A DNA stretch of 64,000 bases from positions 3,844,001 through 3,908,000 of the forward strand of contig JAGUCH010000001.1 in the NCBI GenBank assembly GCA_019096065.1, written 5' to 3'. Source of the stretch: Paracyclopina nana (Eukaryota > Arthropoda > Copepoda > Cyclopoida > Cyclopettidae). Within the stretch, counting starts at the first letter, position 1, and every line of letters begins with the position of its first letter. Below the pieces are notes generated by a model that searched no databases, was not told where the DNA came from, and was given only the letters and a program-made list of their open reading frames with translations. This document shows positions 1-13,436 of the stretch, piece by piece. The position numbers and the translations under genes were made by a program.

Positions 1-3000
1 TCCCTGAGAACGAAGCGCAAAAATGCGCTTAATTACCGCTCAGATCGTTAAAAGTTGTAAAATGAACAAGTTAATGTAAGCTGCGTGCAATTTCACTCAC
101 AGTAGGGTTGGAAAGCGATCATTTATCGGCACCCTATCCACGCGAGGATTGGCCACTGTGTTAAGGAAGATTGATTGATTTTGAGACAACAAAGCTCCTC
201 CTTTGCATACCATATGAAACTTTTCTCAGTAAAACTGCTGTAGCGAGGAAGCAGCATGATAAATCTCACGTGAAGTTGAGGGATGTCACTTCCTAATGAG
301 TAAATTCGCCAGAAGCGAATTGCGCAATGCATCGCATACGTTTATGGTCACAGGTTACACGAAAAATTTCGCTCTTCCTCGCAGAGGTATCAAAATCTCC
401 CGAAATTGGTGTCGGCTACTGAGAAAAGCTGAGCGATAGGTCGACCATCAAGATGGAGAGAAGGCAAAACTTTGATAATTATATATCTGTCAGTCCGATT
501 TCCCCATCTATTTTAGCCGCTTTGACAAGTCACACCCACGTTCATCGTTTTTTAAAAGTGGTTCAAGGTGTCAACAGGTCGCTGACAAATTACTTTTACA
601 TCTTCGCACCCAGCAGCCGGCACGTCGGGGCAGCCCCGCGCAGCCAAAACAGCCGCTCGGAACGTTATGACAAATTAAACGCGGAGAAAACCATCCTCCT
701 TAGGTTGTATTCAACCAGCAAGAAATTAGCTCTGGTGGAGAATGAAAGCGCAGCGCAATGATTTGCAGATTCAGCCCTATTTCAGCAATCCTACTGCGCT
801 GTATCGAAGGGAGACAGGAATTTGAGAGGAACTTTTGCCCTTTTGGTCACACGGGTCACAGGCTTTAGTGATTAGCCAACTTGCACCCATAGTCTAGCAT
901 CAATTTGAACGGTTTTGAATGCGGAATTTCCTTCCTGCTATTGTGTTTTATGGATGATGATGATCATCATCAGCCCACTCTGTTTTAAAAGATCTATTGA
1001 AGAGTTGCGTGCAAAAAAAGAAGCCCCCGCAAGCAAGGCCAATAATATTTCTTTTCAGCTTGAATGAGCATCTTGGGGCCTTTCGAAGTGCGCACAATGG
1101 ATCGGTTTCGCCACCCTTCCTATTCAGACAATGGATCGAAAATCAATTTTATGGCATCCCAGGCCATTTTCAGTAGCTGCAAAGCCACATAAAGCCAATT
1201 ATAAATGGAGGAAAAAAAACTCGATACATGAGATCGAATCACTAAAGGGTCAACTTTGCCGGTTGCCATAAATCTTGAGCTGCATGGAGGCTGCTGCGAC
1301 CAATTTGGATTTTTTCGAATCGACCGACCGTGGTAAAGTTCTGATTGATGGACTTTTTGAACGTAGGGTGTCAATCATTAATTGGTAACCCACCTCCTAG
1401 CTGCTGCAGCTAATTAAGAGCCCTCTGGAATTGACCAAAAAGATTAATGAAGGAGGCAAACCAGAAATTATTTTGATTAACAATTATAACATGCGACTCT
1501 GTCGTGACTTGATGTCGTTCCAAAAGGGGCAAAACGGGATGGACTCAGTTTCACTTTTGGCAGAAAATTAACGCAAATCCATTTCCCATAAGGTTCGCAT
1601 ATGCGGCCAAATATGAGCCGAAGAAGTGATGGAGATTTAATAATTCTCGCGTGCATGCTCGAAGCCAAGGGGCATCGGAATGAGAACATCCTTGTCGAAG
1701 ACGAAAGCGAGAATGCAATTATGAATGAGACACGTGAGCCCTGTTTGGGAAAATTGCAAAGAAGAGCAATTTTTTTGCGCAAATTATACACGAGCTGGCT
1801 AAAGAGGTCAAATTCAATTACAACATGACCCTATTATTTTGATCGAACAAAAACAGCCATTAGGAAAATTCATCCTTATTTTTGACGCAGTATTGCCTCA
1901 CTTGGACGAATCAAGAACTGGGAGCTATGTCACGATTTCCTAATAGAAGTGTCAGGACAATCATAACAAACTTGGCTCATGTTCACCCCATTTTTTAGGC
2001 TAGACAAAGGACTTGTCTGGAAAAGGCTATCTTGATTGAATCGAGGAAAAAGACACAAGTTCATTAGCTTTACTCGGAAAACGAGTCGGCCATCTCGAAT
2101 AAAAATCAGATGCATTTGCAAAAAATGCATTTCTATTGTTATGCCCAACGATCAACTAGTAGTGTCACACCCTACTATAGACTGGCTTGCTGCTAGGAAA
2201 ACGTGCACGACACTTATTCTGAGCTCGTTACCTCGTAATTCTATTTCCGAGTATTAGTAGGAGGACTTGATTTAATGAGTGCATCGCCATTGAAACTGAG
2301 TGCACGAGTCTTTTTAAGACTGTAATAAATACTCCAGACCCAAATTGAGAAAAAAAGAACTGTCGCTTAGCCAAACAAGATGACTGAGTGACAATGTTCA
2401 CGTTTCGGATTTTTTTTGTTGGCAGCAGCAACTTGAAGCATATTTTTTTCCAGATCCTCCCTCGCTCGCCGATGACACTTGACACAAGAAAACGAAGGTG
2501 TAGGAGGACACAGCTACGTTTACGACCACTGCTACCACTTTCTTTCGGTTTTCCTGCCCATTTCTGCTACGCAAAGCAATAGACTTTACAATTACGAACT
2601 TTCCTCAGCAATTGAGGTTTTTTCTTGGGCTTTTTTCCAAGCACTTTTCACTTTCTCTCATATGCAATATGGATTTTCGGATGTGGCCCCAATCATTCAG
2701 AAACTTTTCATCTGCCTACACATCACTTTCAATATCTGGCCAAAAGTTGATTATTTTTCGGACAGATTTCACCTGCTGCTGCTGCTGGCCAAACGTCGTT
2801 TTTTATCCGTCCACGCCGCCGACCGTGGGCTGTCTAGAAAATTATTAGCATCCAGATGAAGAGGGCCCAAGTGTATTGAAGACTATCAGATCGAACATCC
2901 AAGTCGTCTATGGGAAATCAATCTAACGAATTTGAAGAAGTCATGCAATCCTTAACTAAAGACAAGAGCGTGAGTTGCATTTTCCGCGAAGAAAATGGCC

Positions 3001-6000
3001 CAAGAAATGGTTAATGACAAAACCTCGCTCGTTTTAAAGGTAAACACATCCATGATGAATAACGACGATAAATATTCAAGGGTAGGACTGAGAGGGGAAG
3101 AAATCTACACAATCACTACTTGAAATGCCTGCATAAAACCAACAAAAATACGGGAAGGTCAAGCATATGCCAATCCAAGGCAAGAATTCACCCCCATAAA
3201 TCAACTTGAGGCACCTTTGGTACATGGTCAAAATGCACCTGCTGACCTGAGGACGAGGTAGCCCGAGAATGCAATTTTGCGCTCAACACACTGCGACTTC
3301 TTTAATTGCATTGCCAACAATCTCCATGCAATGGTAGGTTGAATGACAAGGAGATTAGATAATAAACACTCTCGAAACCTTCACAAATTGCCAACTAAAG
3401 AGTTAGATTGGCTGCTTACAAAAACAGCAAGCCTAGATAAAAAACATGCTTGAATGAGCAAATTGTTAATCAACCTCATTGATTGTACGGAAATATGCAA
3501 GGGTTGCAAAATTGCATTGTTCATCTCTCTGGCAAACAATGGGGGAAAATTGGCCTTGAATTAATGCCTCACAATTTTTGCATTAGAAATGTGAGCAGAG
3601 TGTGACTTTGCTCATCATCATGAGCCGATGAATGTCAAAGATATATAGTGTTGACCTTCATAACTTTTTCTCCTGGGATGGATGACAAGTGAGTTTCGGT
3701 ATTGAGCAATTGTCATATAGTATGCTAGTAGGAGCGCTCAATATCAGCAGGCTTAGCTGTCTCTCACCTAATGATGTTTTGATGACAAGTACACAGCCGA
3801 GATTTTAATCACGTTTTAACTATGCTTCCTCCTCCTTCAGAGCATTATTTATGGGCCTATTGCACGTTAGGTCAGTACGTGGATATGCTATATGTAATGA
3901 TAATGAATGCCTGCCATACCTACATGACAAACCCTACTAAATTTTTCAGTCTGCAATTACATTCCTACGAGTGCAATTTATCTATTTTTAAAACTCCTCT
4001 ATGGCTTTCCCTTACCACGAGCGATGACTAATCACACCAAGCGTACCCTAAGCATACCTTCTCTAGCGGAATTTTTCTTGCAAACTTCCTCCGTGACTTC
4101 TTAGAATTGAAGTGGAAAATGAAGTTGTTGTTTGTCTTGTTCTTGAGAATGATAGGAGAGAATAAATGTGGTGGGCCCTTTTTGCCGTGCAACAACTAGC
4201 AGTTGACAATCAAATTTATGGCTACTAAATGCAAAGCTCCCCAGGAGGCAGTCCGCCAATACACGCCTACGTGGAGGTATGATCTTTTTCAGATTTATAT
4301 CCAATCTATCTAAATAAAGCTGGATGGCTCAGAATGATGAAGCTCCACTTCACCTATTAATTATAACCACCATCTCAACATCTAATGACTCGGATAAAAC
4401 ATCATAACCGTAACCTTGATGCTTCATTTGAGTACCAAAGATTTCCTTGAAGATATTTGAAATCCGCCTTACCTGGAATAGAAAATAAATGGTTATTTTG
4501 ATTGCTCCTGAAGCTGTCAGAAGAGTGCAGTTGAAAACCAATTTCTCCAGTGCTTTTGATGCGTTCGGTTGTATTTGTGTCTCGACCATTTGATAAGAAT
4601 CTGTGCAAACAGGGGTCACTTTGGTATGTTAAAACAGGCGTAGCAAATGAGATTTAGTACACTTCTTGCCTCTGCTTGACCGTTCCCATAATTTCCATTT
4701 TCAAACGTATCTCGTCGAATAATAAAAATGACCTCACAAGGTAACAACTTTTTATCAAGATATCTGCTGATCATTCAAAGCCCAATGTTTGAAGAGCCAG
4801 CGTTGAAGAATCGCATTGCAAAACGGCTTAACGTGGATTCATGTTATTCTTAGCCGGCCACGGTGCATTTAAGTGCAATGTAGGCCATCATAACAGCTTG
4901 AGGCCATCGGCACTCGACAAGGCATCAAAGAAGAGGGCACCGTATCGAAATTGTACCACCTAAGTACCACTTTAGTACAGAACGCAAATGGACTACGGAC
5001 ATGTCATCGGGCTTAAAATAAAAAAGCGCCAGAGCACTCTTTGAGTTTTTTGCCAATCCGTCTATGAATACATTATGATAACTGCAAAAACCACGAAGCG
5101 TAGAAAATGCAGCTGAATTCTACTTTTTCAGGGGTGGCGTTAATGATAATATTTGACGAATCGACCTTTTTGTTCCCGCTTTTAATGGTTTTGGCTCTGG
5201 GGATGTGAGAAAATGGAATTGACTTCATAAAAACCTAAATAGTAATTGATAAGTGCCACATCATCCTACTTTCTGCCATTAAGATGTATCGTTGCACAAA
5301 ACTCTGTTTAGACGAGTCAAGGTCAGATGTAGCCAAAAATGTCACATCTTTGGGAGCAGATAAATTGCGATGAAAAAATAGAGCAGCAGCCAACTTACTG
5401 CCAAAAGAACTGAGTCAATCTGACTTTTCCGGTGGTTTTTTGTAATCCAATTTGAAACCGTTGGTTACATCCGGGCTTGGTGAGATTTTAACTGGCTGGT
5501 TTTGAATCGTGTGAAACGACCCAGCCAGTCGTAGCTTAGCACTCAAAAGGAGCCAAGATTTTGGCAACAAAATGCGAATAAAAAATTTCCTTCTTCTATC
5601 ATCATGTCTTCGATCACTGATAACATTTTTAGGTGCCAAGTAATCAATGCCGCATCCATCGATAATCGTGTTTTTAGTTCTCATACACTCACGTACTTTG
5701 CGAGTTCGCGCCCAGGAAGAAAGTTTCAGCAAGCCAATACTGATCACTCGTATCAGAGCATAACAGTTTTTGCATTTCGAGTCGGTATTCTAAAACCTCA
5801 AATCGATGACATGCTTTTTTGCTTGCTAGCGAAGACGACGACAATTTCCCAAATCAATAACAAAGATGTAGGGAAGAAAACCTGTTTTGAGGACAAATCG
5901 GTCAATTTGATAGAGAGGAATTTGTGAAAATAGGCCTGCTTTTGAAAACTTTTTTACAGAACCGACTGCGCATCAAGTGAAAAACATATTTTGACCACGT

Positions 6001-6930
6001 TTTGTGGCGTAAGCCTGCGGTTACGTCCATTAACACATAAAAACTATTTACTTTCAGGGCCTTCATGAGACGGGGAAAAAATCTTCTTTTTGCTACCTCG
6101 TGAGCAGTGTTTCCAACTGGGCTTAAAAGGAATCTCGGAAATGAGAGCCATAAATCAAATGAGATCATACTTTTTTACTAGCCATCATGGTAGTAAAGTT
6201 AAAATGTTGAGATGCTGACTTCTGTCAGTACAACAACATACGTTTTCATCTAAAGGCAAAGCGAGATTATTTAGATCAGAAAAGGAATTTTGCGATAGCG
6301 AAATGAGAATTCAAGGGTGGAGTCATTCGGTCAAATTACAACCGCAATAATTAGTACTTCATAAATAGTTAGGACACTCAGAAGAACCCTGATTTTACAA
6401 ATTCGAAATGGAAGAGATTGCATCTTTACAGGACCATTGAAGTATATCCCTATGAAATCTTGGAGCTTTTAGCTACTGAGCTTTTGCTAAAATGCTTTGG
6501 AATAGGTACAAAAGAGAAAAAATGCCTTCGGGACTTTTACACTGGTTGCAGAAACCAAGAAAAAACATTTGTACTATTATTGCACTAAAGTTCATTGCCT
6601 CTCTGCGAAATTTGGATCAATCATGAGCACATCTTCGCAGACCAATATAGCTGCTTTTTTCCCCTCTTTTTGCATGAAAATAATGATAATGTTTACGAGG
6701 CGTCCTGCCTCACTTTAACCTTTTGGCTTGATGATGGAGGCTGCGAGATGGAGAGCATTGACCTGACACACAAAATGTGAACTAGAGCAATAACATTTTC
6801 AATAGTCCTTATTACAGAAACACAGCAGTCAGGGTGGTCCGAAATTTAGCTGTCATATGCACACTGATATGAGGCACAGTGATTCAGACGCAAAACGATT
6901 CCCAAAATTCGTACCTCTCGAGAAAATAGC
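1..6930. other. AT-rich non-coding sequence
   Basis: No open frame here shows a recognisable domain, consistent splice sites or coding-like composition. The longest frames (about 126 codons near 2479-2859) look like chance. The stretch is AT-rich with short homopolymer runs and a few GATCATCATC-type simple motifs. It could be intergenic or part of a long intron of a minus-strand gene. I see no RNA gene or clear mobile element in it. Confidence 0.6.
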
Positions 6931-7117
6931 ATTTTTGTCAACTTGGCGGTGGGTTTACTACATACGGCAGTGAAGCGAAAATCCCAGTATTTTGCTGAGA
7001 TTTGGCGTGCGCTCGCATCCGCCGTACAATAATGACCTATTTTTCATCACATGTGAAGAAATAATATCCATTATTGTACGGTTGATGACTTGAGAATTCG
7101 TCTTCAATTAAAAAAAA

Positions 7118-7188
7118 GACATCACCAGGATTCGAACCTGGGTCTGCTGAGTGAAAGGCCTGTACACTACCACTATACCACCAGAGCA
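7118..7188 (-). pseudogene. tRNA-Glu(UUC)-like gene inside repeat copy 1
   Basis: Read on the minus strand this has an A-box-like segment (TGGTATAGTGG), an anticodon-loop-like CTTTCAC (anticodon UUC, Glu) and a perfect 5-bp T-arm CCAGG/CCTGG around TTCGAAT (B box). Eight T residues follow directly (plus-strand A run 7110-7117), a typical RNA polymerase III terminator. The acceptor stem does not pair and the anticodon stem is poor, so it is unlikely to be a working tRNA. It could still serve as a Pol III promoter or be a tRNA-derived SINE head. Confidence 0.65.
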
Positions 7189-7453
7189 CATTAAAATGCT
7201 CGCTCTGATGTGTGATTTAAAATTGCATGTAAAAGCGCCATCTATTGAAATGACTCCGCATTTAGCAGTGACTGTTGACTGCTGAGCTTTTGTGTTGCTA
7301 ACATGAATATACGCGCGCGCGCGATTGACCGCAAAGTTTTACCTGCAAACGAGCTATCTGTTTTAAGGCCAATTTAATTGTTAAATTAATCAATTTTTTT
7401 GCCTTTAAAAGTACTATTGGGACTTTTGACCCTCACGAAGCTGACAAAAATGT

Positions 7454-7603
7454 CAATACTGTCCTGATGACGAGTCCATATAGGGTTTTTCGCTCATGAG
7501 TAGTCAAATGAAAGATCATCGAGTGGCGAAGCCACGAGTGATCTGGAATTTTACTACGAATGAGCGAAAAACCCTATATGGACGAGTCATCAGGACAGTA
7601 TTG
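7454..7603. repeat. 150-bp terminal palindrome, inverted orientation
   Basis: The arms run from CAATACTGTCCTGATGAC inward and return as its complement, with GTGGC/GCCAC at the centre. The left arm carries GACGAGTCC where copies 2-4 carry GACTCGTCC. The inner segments containing ATGAAAGATCATC and AATTCCAGATCAC are swapped left for right relative to the other copies. The whole palindrome is therefore flipped, while the flanking bases outside it are not. Confidence 0.9.
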
Positions 7604-7610
7604 TTACATT

Positions 7611-10600
7611 TTCAAGAATTATTTTATTGCATAGCACGAGAGCTGCTGTTAAAAGCAGAAAACATAAAAAGAAAAAAGAGAAAAAGCAATGAAATCAGGT
7701 TTCATAGGGCACTTTTCCCCATAGATACAAGAGCTGTCAGCATTCACAAAGAACATGCTGTTGACACAGTTTTGCAGAAGCAAAAAGAACAGATTGAGTG
7801 TGCTAAAAGCCTTCCTGCTAAGGGTTGGAATTGCCACATGACTGAAGTTGTTGTAAGAAGACATGCCAAAAGTGAAGTGGGAAATTCAAAGCACCTAATT
7901 AGTGCATGTCAAACCTAAACCAGGGTGTTTCTGAAATGTCAAGTCTCGACTGCCGGTCAAATTGTTTGCAAACAGGATTATTTAGGATGCATGCAAAAAA
8001 TGTCACATGTCCATCAACTTACTATCTAGACTTCTAGAACTGCATCAAGTTTTTAAAACCTGCCACAGCAGCATCACATAAGCACACAGGGAAGAAGAAA
8101 ATGCTTAAAACACGCAAAATGTTCCACATGTACATACCAGCAGCAGCCAGAAAAAGAAGGTAACTGTCGACCCAGATGAGGAAGGCTGGCTTTTTTGCTG
8201 TTTTTACCTATCTTAGCAGATGAAATATTTTTTGCTGCATTATATGAACATGGTGTTGCCGACGTCATGCTACAACACGTTGAGCATGTTGTCATCATGG
8301 TATCTTGTAGAAAATCAAGACATATTTCTCGTATGGCAAGGGTTGCACATGAAACAGCTAATTTATGATGCTAGTTCAAAGAAAAGACGTCGGAATGTGT
8401 CAAGACGAGTTCACACATCACATTCCTGACGAGAAATGATCACTTTCCTCTGCATCATCTATCTCATTCTTTAGCAATTGTCACTTGAATAGGATGCCAG
8501 AAAAATTCAAGACCATCTAAGATTTGTGCCAAACCCGGACAATAAATTCCTCGGTGCATTCAGTTTCAAGCCATCGAATTTCCAGCTTTTTGCGTAGTCT
8601 GCAAATAGTGTGGTCAACTTTTACCCAGCTGTATATGGCTGGAACGACTACATCGATTAATCTTGCCTAGAATACACATTTTGTCTGCTGAATTAACTAA
8701 TGCAAAATCCATTTATTTCCAGATCGATAAATACGATAAAGCTGCAAGGACGCACGTTGTGCTATGAAGCCACAAACTTGGTGAATTTTTATGTGGGGCT
8801 CACATCCATCCATTAAAGTTTACGTAAAAGTTTTTATTGTGAAATAAACAAAATGGCTTCATTTTCGAGGCCACAAAGTGCAAGCTTGCACGAAACAGAT
8901 CCGGGCAAATCCCTTATTTATGGCTGAAAGTGGAGCTTTCCGCGCAGAAAACCATTTCAATTTCATCGCAATGATACAGGCATGATTAGGGAGAATTAGG
9001 TCCCACCCCTCCTACTCTAGAAGAAGAAAATAGAAGCATCGACAATGGACAGAATCTACTCGTATTTGGGCATTGAGAGCATGGCCAAAGAAAAGGAGGC
9101 TAGCCTTCTATTCAACCTTGTGAAATCCCAAATGGTCTTCGCACAACAAGTCTATAGTGAAGTTTTAGGGGAGTAAATCACCTCTACTCGCACTTTTGTG
9201 CGGTCATTCCAGAGAGAGAGAGATAATGGCAATTTGATGGTAAAATCATGCAGCACATTCATTTTCACACTTGTAATTACCAAGATTATTGGTCAAGGTG
9301 AAGTAGCACACCACGTTTATTCCGACCCTCGGGCAAAGCAATGAAATAAATTGACATTCCATTTTCAATAAATATGGTTTTTTGCGTCTTTGGTCAAACA
9401 TCACGATTTGTATCTCTTAAGTTTTGACATTCCAATCCCCTTTTACGAGGAGTGGTGGTAGCGCAGTCAACAAAGGCATGTAGCAGAGCTACAGCCAAGT
9501 TTTGACACATTAAGACTCTAATTTGATCCTTACTTGCGTGCAGCCGAGGCTATTCTCAGAAACATGACCTGAATGCATGCTACTTTTTGATGAAGCCATA
9601 TCTAGCCAGACGTCCATTTTGCACGTTCCATCTTCCAAACAAAGCATGAAAAGTGGTCCACTTTTAGAAGAAGTAGCCCATCATTTTTTGATGACTCGTC
9701 ATCCAATTTAGGACAATAGTTGAAAAAAAATATCTAGACATGACATCACCTACTTCATGGTCAAGCTTTGGCCAGAACAGACATCTTGAATACAGGGCTG
9801 ATTGCAACATGGAGAAAATCATTCTTAAAACGGCTCTACTTTTTGGCCATTTACTAGCCCTGTAATCATTTTGGTTCCCGAATGTAGCATTTTCAAGCCT
9901 TGACTAGAATGGGCATTTTTCTGTGATGAAGCATAAAATATTAGCAATTGGTGCGGCTCGATGCATCTGACAGTCATGCACATTGAGTGCTTCGCTTTAC
10001 TAATGATGGTGATTGGCGATGATGATCATATCATCAGATTGCAACAACCCCTTGGGGTAGGACAGAGTTACTACTAGTAGTTTGCCAAGGGGAAATTCCT
10101 GCCCTGCAGATAACTCTTATGATGCACAGCTAAAAATTGAGGAAAACTTCTCCCGTAAATTAATGGACAATTCTTAGCTTAAGACAGCCTTGAATCCTGA
10201 TCAATCTCCTGCAGGCCTCATTTTTTGCGTGGGAGCTTAGGAGCGCGAAACAAGACTGAAAATGCACATCCCTTATGTAGTGCGCGTAAAAGTAGTCGTG
10301 GTGCTCCGCGGGGCCTGACGATGACAAGTCACGTCTCAAGTTGGCCTTTTTTTACCCATTTCGTGGGCGTTCAACGGGGCTACTTGAAGAAGAGATCGTG
10401 CTGCAAAATTCCAGGTAATCGGGGCAAAGTAGGGCCTCGCACCTAGATTGATTCATATCTGAAGAAACTCAATTTGTAAGCAAGATACAATGAAAGTTGG
10501 GAAATTTGAAAAATGAATGGACCCTTCAGAAAAAGCGAATTGGAAACGGGAGAGAAATTAGATAACTGAGGCGTAGTCCAACAGGATGTTTTCTCACATG

Positions 10601-13436
10601 GACAAACTCAGGTGGTCAATGATGCCAGAAAATGGTGGCTTAGCGAAACTCTCAAAACGATGACGACAAAATGAAGTGCTCTCATAGAGCCTCTATTGGA
10701 AAGACACACGCATGGCATGCATGGAATACCAAAGAGGTAGACAAAAAAGACGAGCTCTTTGTAAGTCCATGCCCATTTGCGAGTGTTGTGCAGCAGGCAT
10801 TTTTTACAGGCATCGCAACAATCGGTTTCTTTCTGACCTAAGAAGAGCTGCATGATCGAGCGGGACGCGATACAATCGTGGCATGTTTGTAGCATAACAT
10901 CAACAATTTTGAGGCCTAGAACATCGGATCATGATGATCACCGTCATCATCTTCTGCACCTCATCTTCTCCTCCAAAACCTTTGGCTTCCCAGGAGTGCA
11001 ACCATATTCAGATTTCTCCCTTCTTCTTCTGCATTCTGATCATAATCTAAATGAGCTCAAAACTCATATCGACAGGGCGAAAGTCAGGCAAAATGACATT
11101 AGCTGGGGATGCTCGATCTGATCAGGGAGATATCATCAGGGGCCTCGGCAAAAAAAACAAACCAAGGTTTCATTTGGCAGTCGACTTTCCTATAAGCAGG
11201 AGCACCAAAACATGACGGCCTATTAAAAGAATTTTTATATGCCAAGAATGATGTTTGACAGCTTGGTGGATGCTGACGTGCAAGAATGAACAAAATGCCT
11301 ATTTTGCCCACTTTTGGCTATTCAGGAGGTTTTTTGTTTGCGATCAGGGAGGTTTTGACCATAACAGTCTCGACTTTTGACTAATGATACTTTTTGATGT
11401 CATCATTGCCTATTGTGAATACTGCCAGTGACGTGAGTGACCACGCTTTTAACATTTCTGCCTAGGCCTTATTGATTCTGACTTATGAAGGTCACCACAC
11501 AATTCTTCTTCATCATCATCATGATCTTTTCTGGTCGACAACTATCATCATCATTTTCAGCTACTGCCAAAACAATCATCACCGCCATCCTTGACATGGA
11601 CGCAAACAGCCTGTTAAGACCAATACGGAGCAACCAGTTAAAATAGCATGAAGAAGAAGAAGCAACGCCAAGGAGGCCTTCAAGCGAGCGGGGCAAAAGT
11701 ATGTCGAGGGGGGATGATGGTATTTGAAGGCTACATGTCAAATTGTATGCTGCTGTGGCGGTATTCAAATCGAAAAATTCTGAAACTGACCTGGACCTTG
11801 AGAACACTTTCGATCCTCCTCCATGGAAGTATTTTGCGCTCATTATTGACGAAGATGTGGCTCCCTAACTGTATATTTTCGACACAAGCTAGCGTGATGA
11901 TGCATTAAGACATTGAATATTTCTAAGGTCTTTCGTCGCTCGTGTCTGTGACTCTGGGCGAAGTTTCCTTCGCCATATCTTCTGTCAAAAATGCGTTGAA
12001 GGCACCTCAAAATGCTACTTTTGACACACGTAGACTGCGTATACAGCACAAGTTGTCAATCTTTGGAGTGGCCCAAGTCAATTTTTGCAATCGAAATAAT
12101 ACTGCGTTGTCTCATACTTGAGGCCGTCCAAGTGTTGACACTTTTCAACAGGTTCTCGTGAGAGTTCCAACAATTGGAAGGCACGACAACGCGTCAAATC
12201 CAACAATTACGGCATCAAAGCTAATTCAATGCAACCAGAGCCTTCGGCCAAAGAATTAAAAATGCTTTGATTGACGTTTGTTCGGTTCTTTTAAGAGAGG
12301 GACTAACTTAAGCTCCTTTTTTTAATTATCGCACTCATGTATTTTTGGAGATGATGCAAACCATGAAACCGTAAGACTTTTAAGCAGAGACCACAATTCA
12401 ATTGTTATGCTAACCATAGGAGCCTCTTCTATTGTTTGTGTTCACGCCAACTTTTTGTCATCTGCTTGAATTTGGCGATCTGAACTCATCGATTAAGCAT
12501 TCACTCCTCCAATTTAAAAAATGCTCCCAAAGGTTTGAGATTTGGCATCAAGGAATACATTATCTATCCAGATGTGTTGTTCAAATGATTGCTTGCATGT
12601 CATTAGCGGGTCGAACGTGGTGGTGGCATGGCCTGAAAATGCCCAAAACCACTCTCTAGCAGGCGTAATTTTTTTGGGCGTGAGCAGCCCATCACAAAAG
12701 GCCCATTGTCGCCCCCATCATCATGTCAGCGGGGCAACTGGGCTAAAATGCTCCTAATGTTTCACAGCGAAATCGAAGGCACCGAAACCAATTGCAGAAA
12801 TGAAGCAACTACAATTGCCCTTTTTAAAAAGAAAACTCATGGCTAGTTAATAAATCTGCTAGCTAGCTAGGAAGTTGGCTGCACACAGAGAAGTAATTGT
12901 TGGAAACTTTATGGCTCAACAAAGAGCTTGCAAAATTGCAGTAAAAGTGAATAACTTTGTTCCTAATACTCCGAGGGTTAAAATGACGTGGCAGGCAGAC
13001 AGACAACACAATTTTGCAGCCACTATTCGTTTGAAAAATATGACTCATTAGAACGAGATAATCATATGCAATTATGTTGGCCAAAAACGCAGGCACGAAC
13101 CTATTTGAAGTTCAGATGATGAATAAACAAATGTGCACGGTTCAACTGTTTACAGCAAAAACAGGTGTTGTTCTCGGTTCTTTTTTTCAAGCCCAAAACA
13201 ATGGCGAAAGAGAAAAAATTAATGAACAGGGTCGGAGCATGAGCAGCTGAAGCATCGAACGAGCAGCTAATAAGTTTCTAATATTACAGGTTACAAAGCC
13301 AGCAGCAGCCGGAGCCAAGAAACAAGTTTATATATAATGCTAATCTGTGTGCCTACTGAACTTCTATTTGAAGAAGGCGCGACCTTTTTGGCCGTGCAGC
13401 CAAAATGCATTTTGTAGTCATTAAAAATGAGCTGAC
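7611..13436. other. Non-coding sequence
   Basis: AT-rich sequence without supported exons. The frame that runs out of the repeat to 7918 is rich in Lys/Arg but has no recognised domain and no splice support. No tRNA, rRNA or clear transposon was seen. It may be intron of the minus-strand gene whose exon lies at 13437-14789, because that exon ends in a splice donor pointing this way. Confidence 0.5.

Larger units (their letters stand above)
6931..7610. mobile_element. Palindrome-tailed tRNA-bearing repeat, copy 1
   Basis: First of four copies of a ~680 bp family (others at 20769, 24268 and 31537, same orientation). It begins ATTTTTGTCAACTTGGCGG. An inner inverted pair (CCGTACAATAATG near 7022, CATTATTGTACGG near 7070) follows, then a minus-strand tRNA-Glu-like segment (7118-7188), a short CG-alternating tract near 7313-7323, and TGACAAAAATG, which mirrors the left end. 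It closes with a 150-bp palindrome and GTTACATT. There is no coding capacity and I see no clear target duplication, so the mode of movement is unknown. In this copy the palindrome is inverted relative to the other three. Confidence 0.85.

Noticed and set aside
2479-2859. A 126-codon frame with hydrophobic stretches
   Set aside because: The hydrophobic appearance comes from T-rich sequence. No family signature or splice sites.
7454-7603. CTGATGA inside the palindrome arms, suggesting a hammerhead ribozyme core
   Set aside because: No GAAA follows a stem II in the required place on either strand. The only GAAA-containing stretch (GCGAAAAACC) is fully paired in the palindrome.
7496-7918. A 140-codon plus-strand frame starting inside the palindrome
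   Set aside because: It begins in repeat sequence, has no domain and no splice or conservation support. The basic composition follows the local A-richness.
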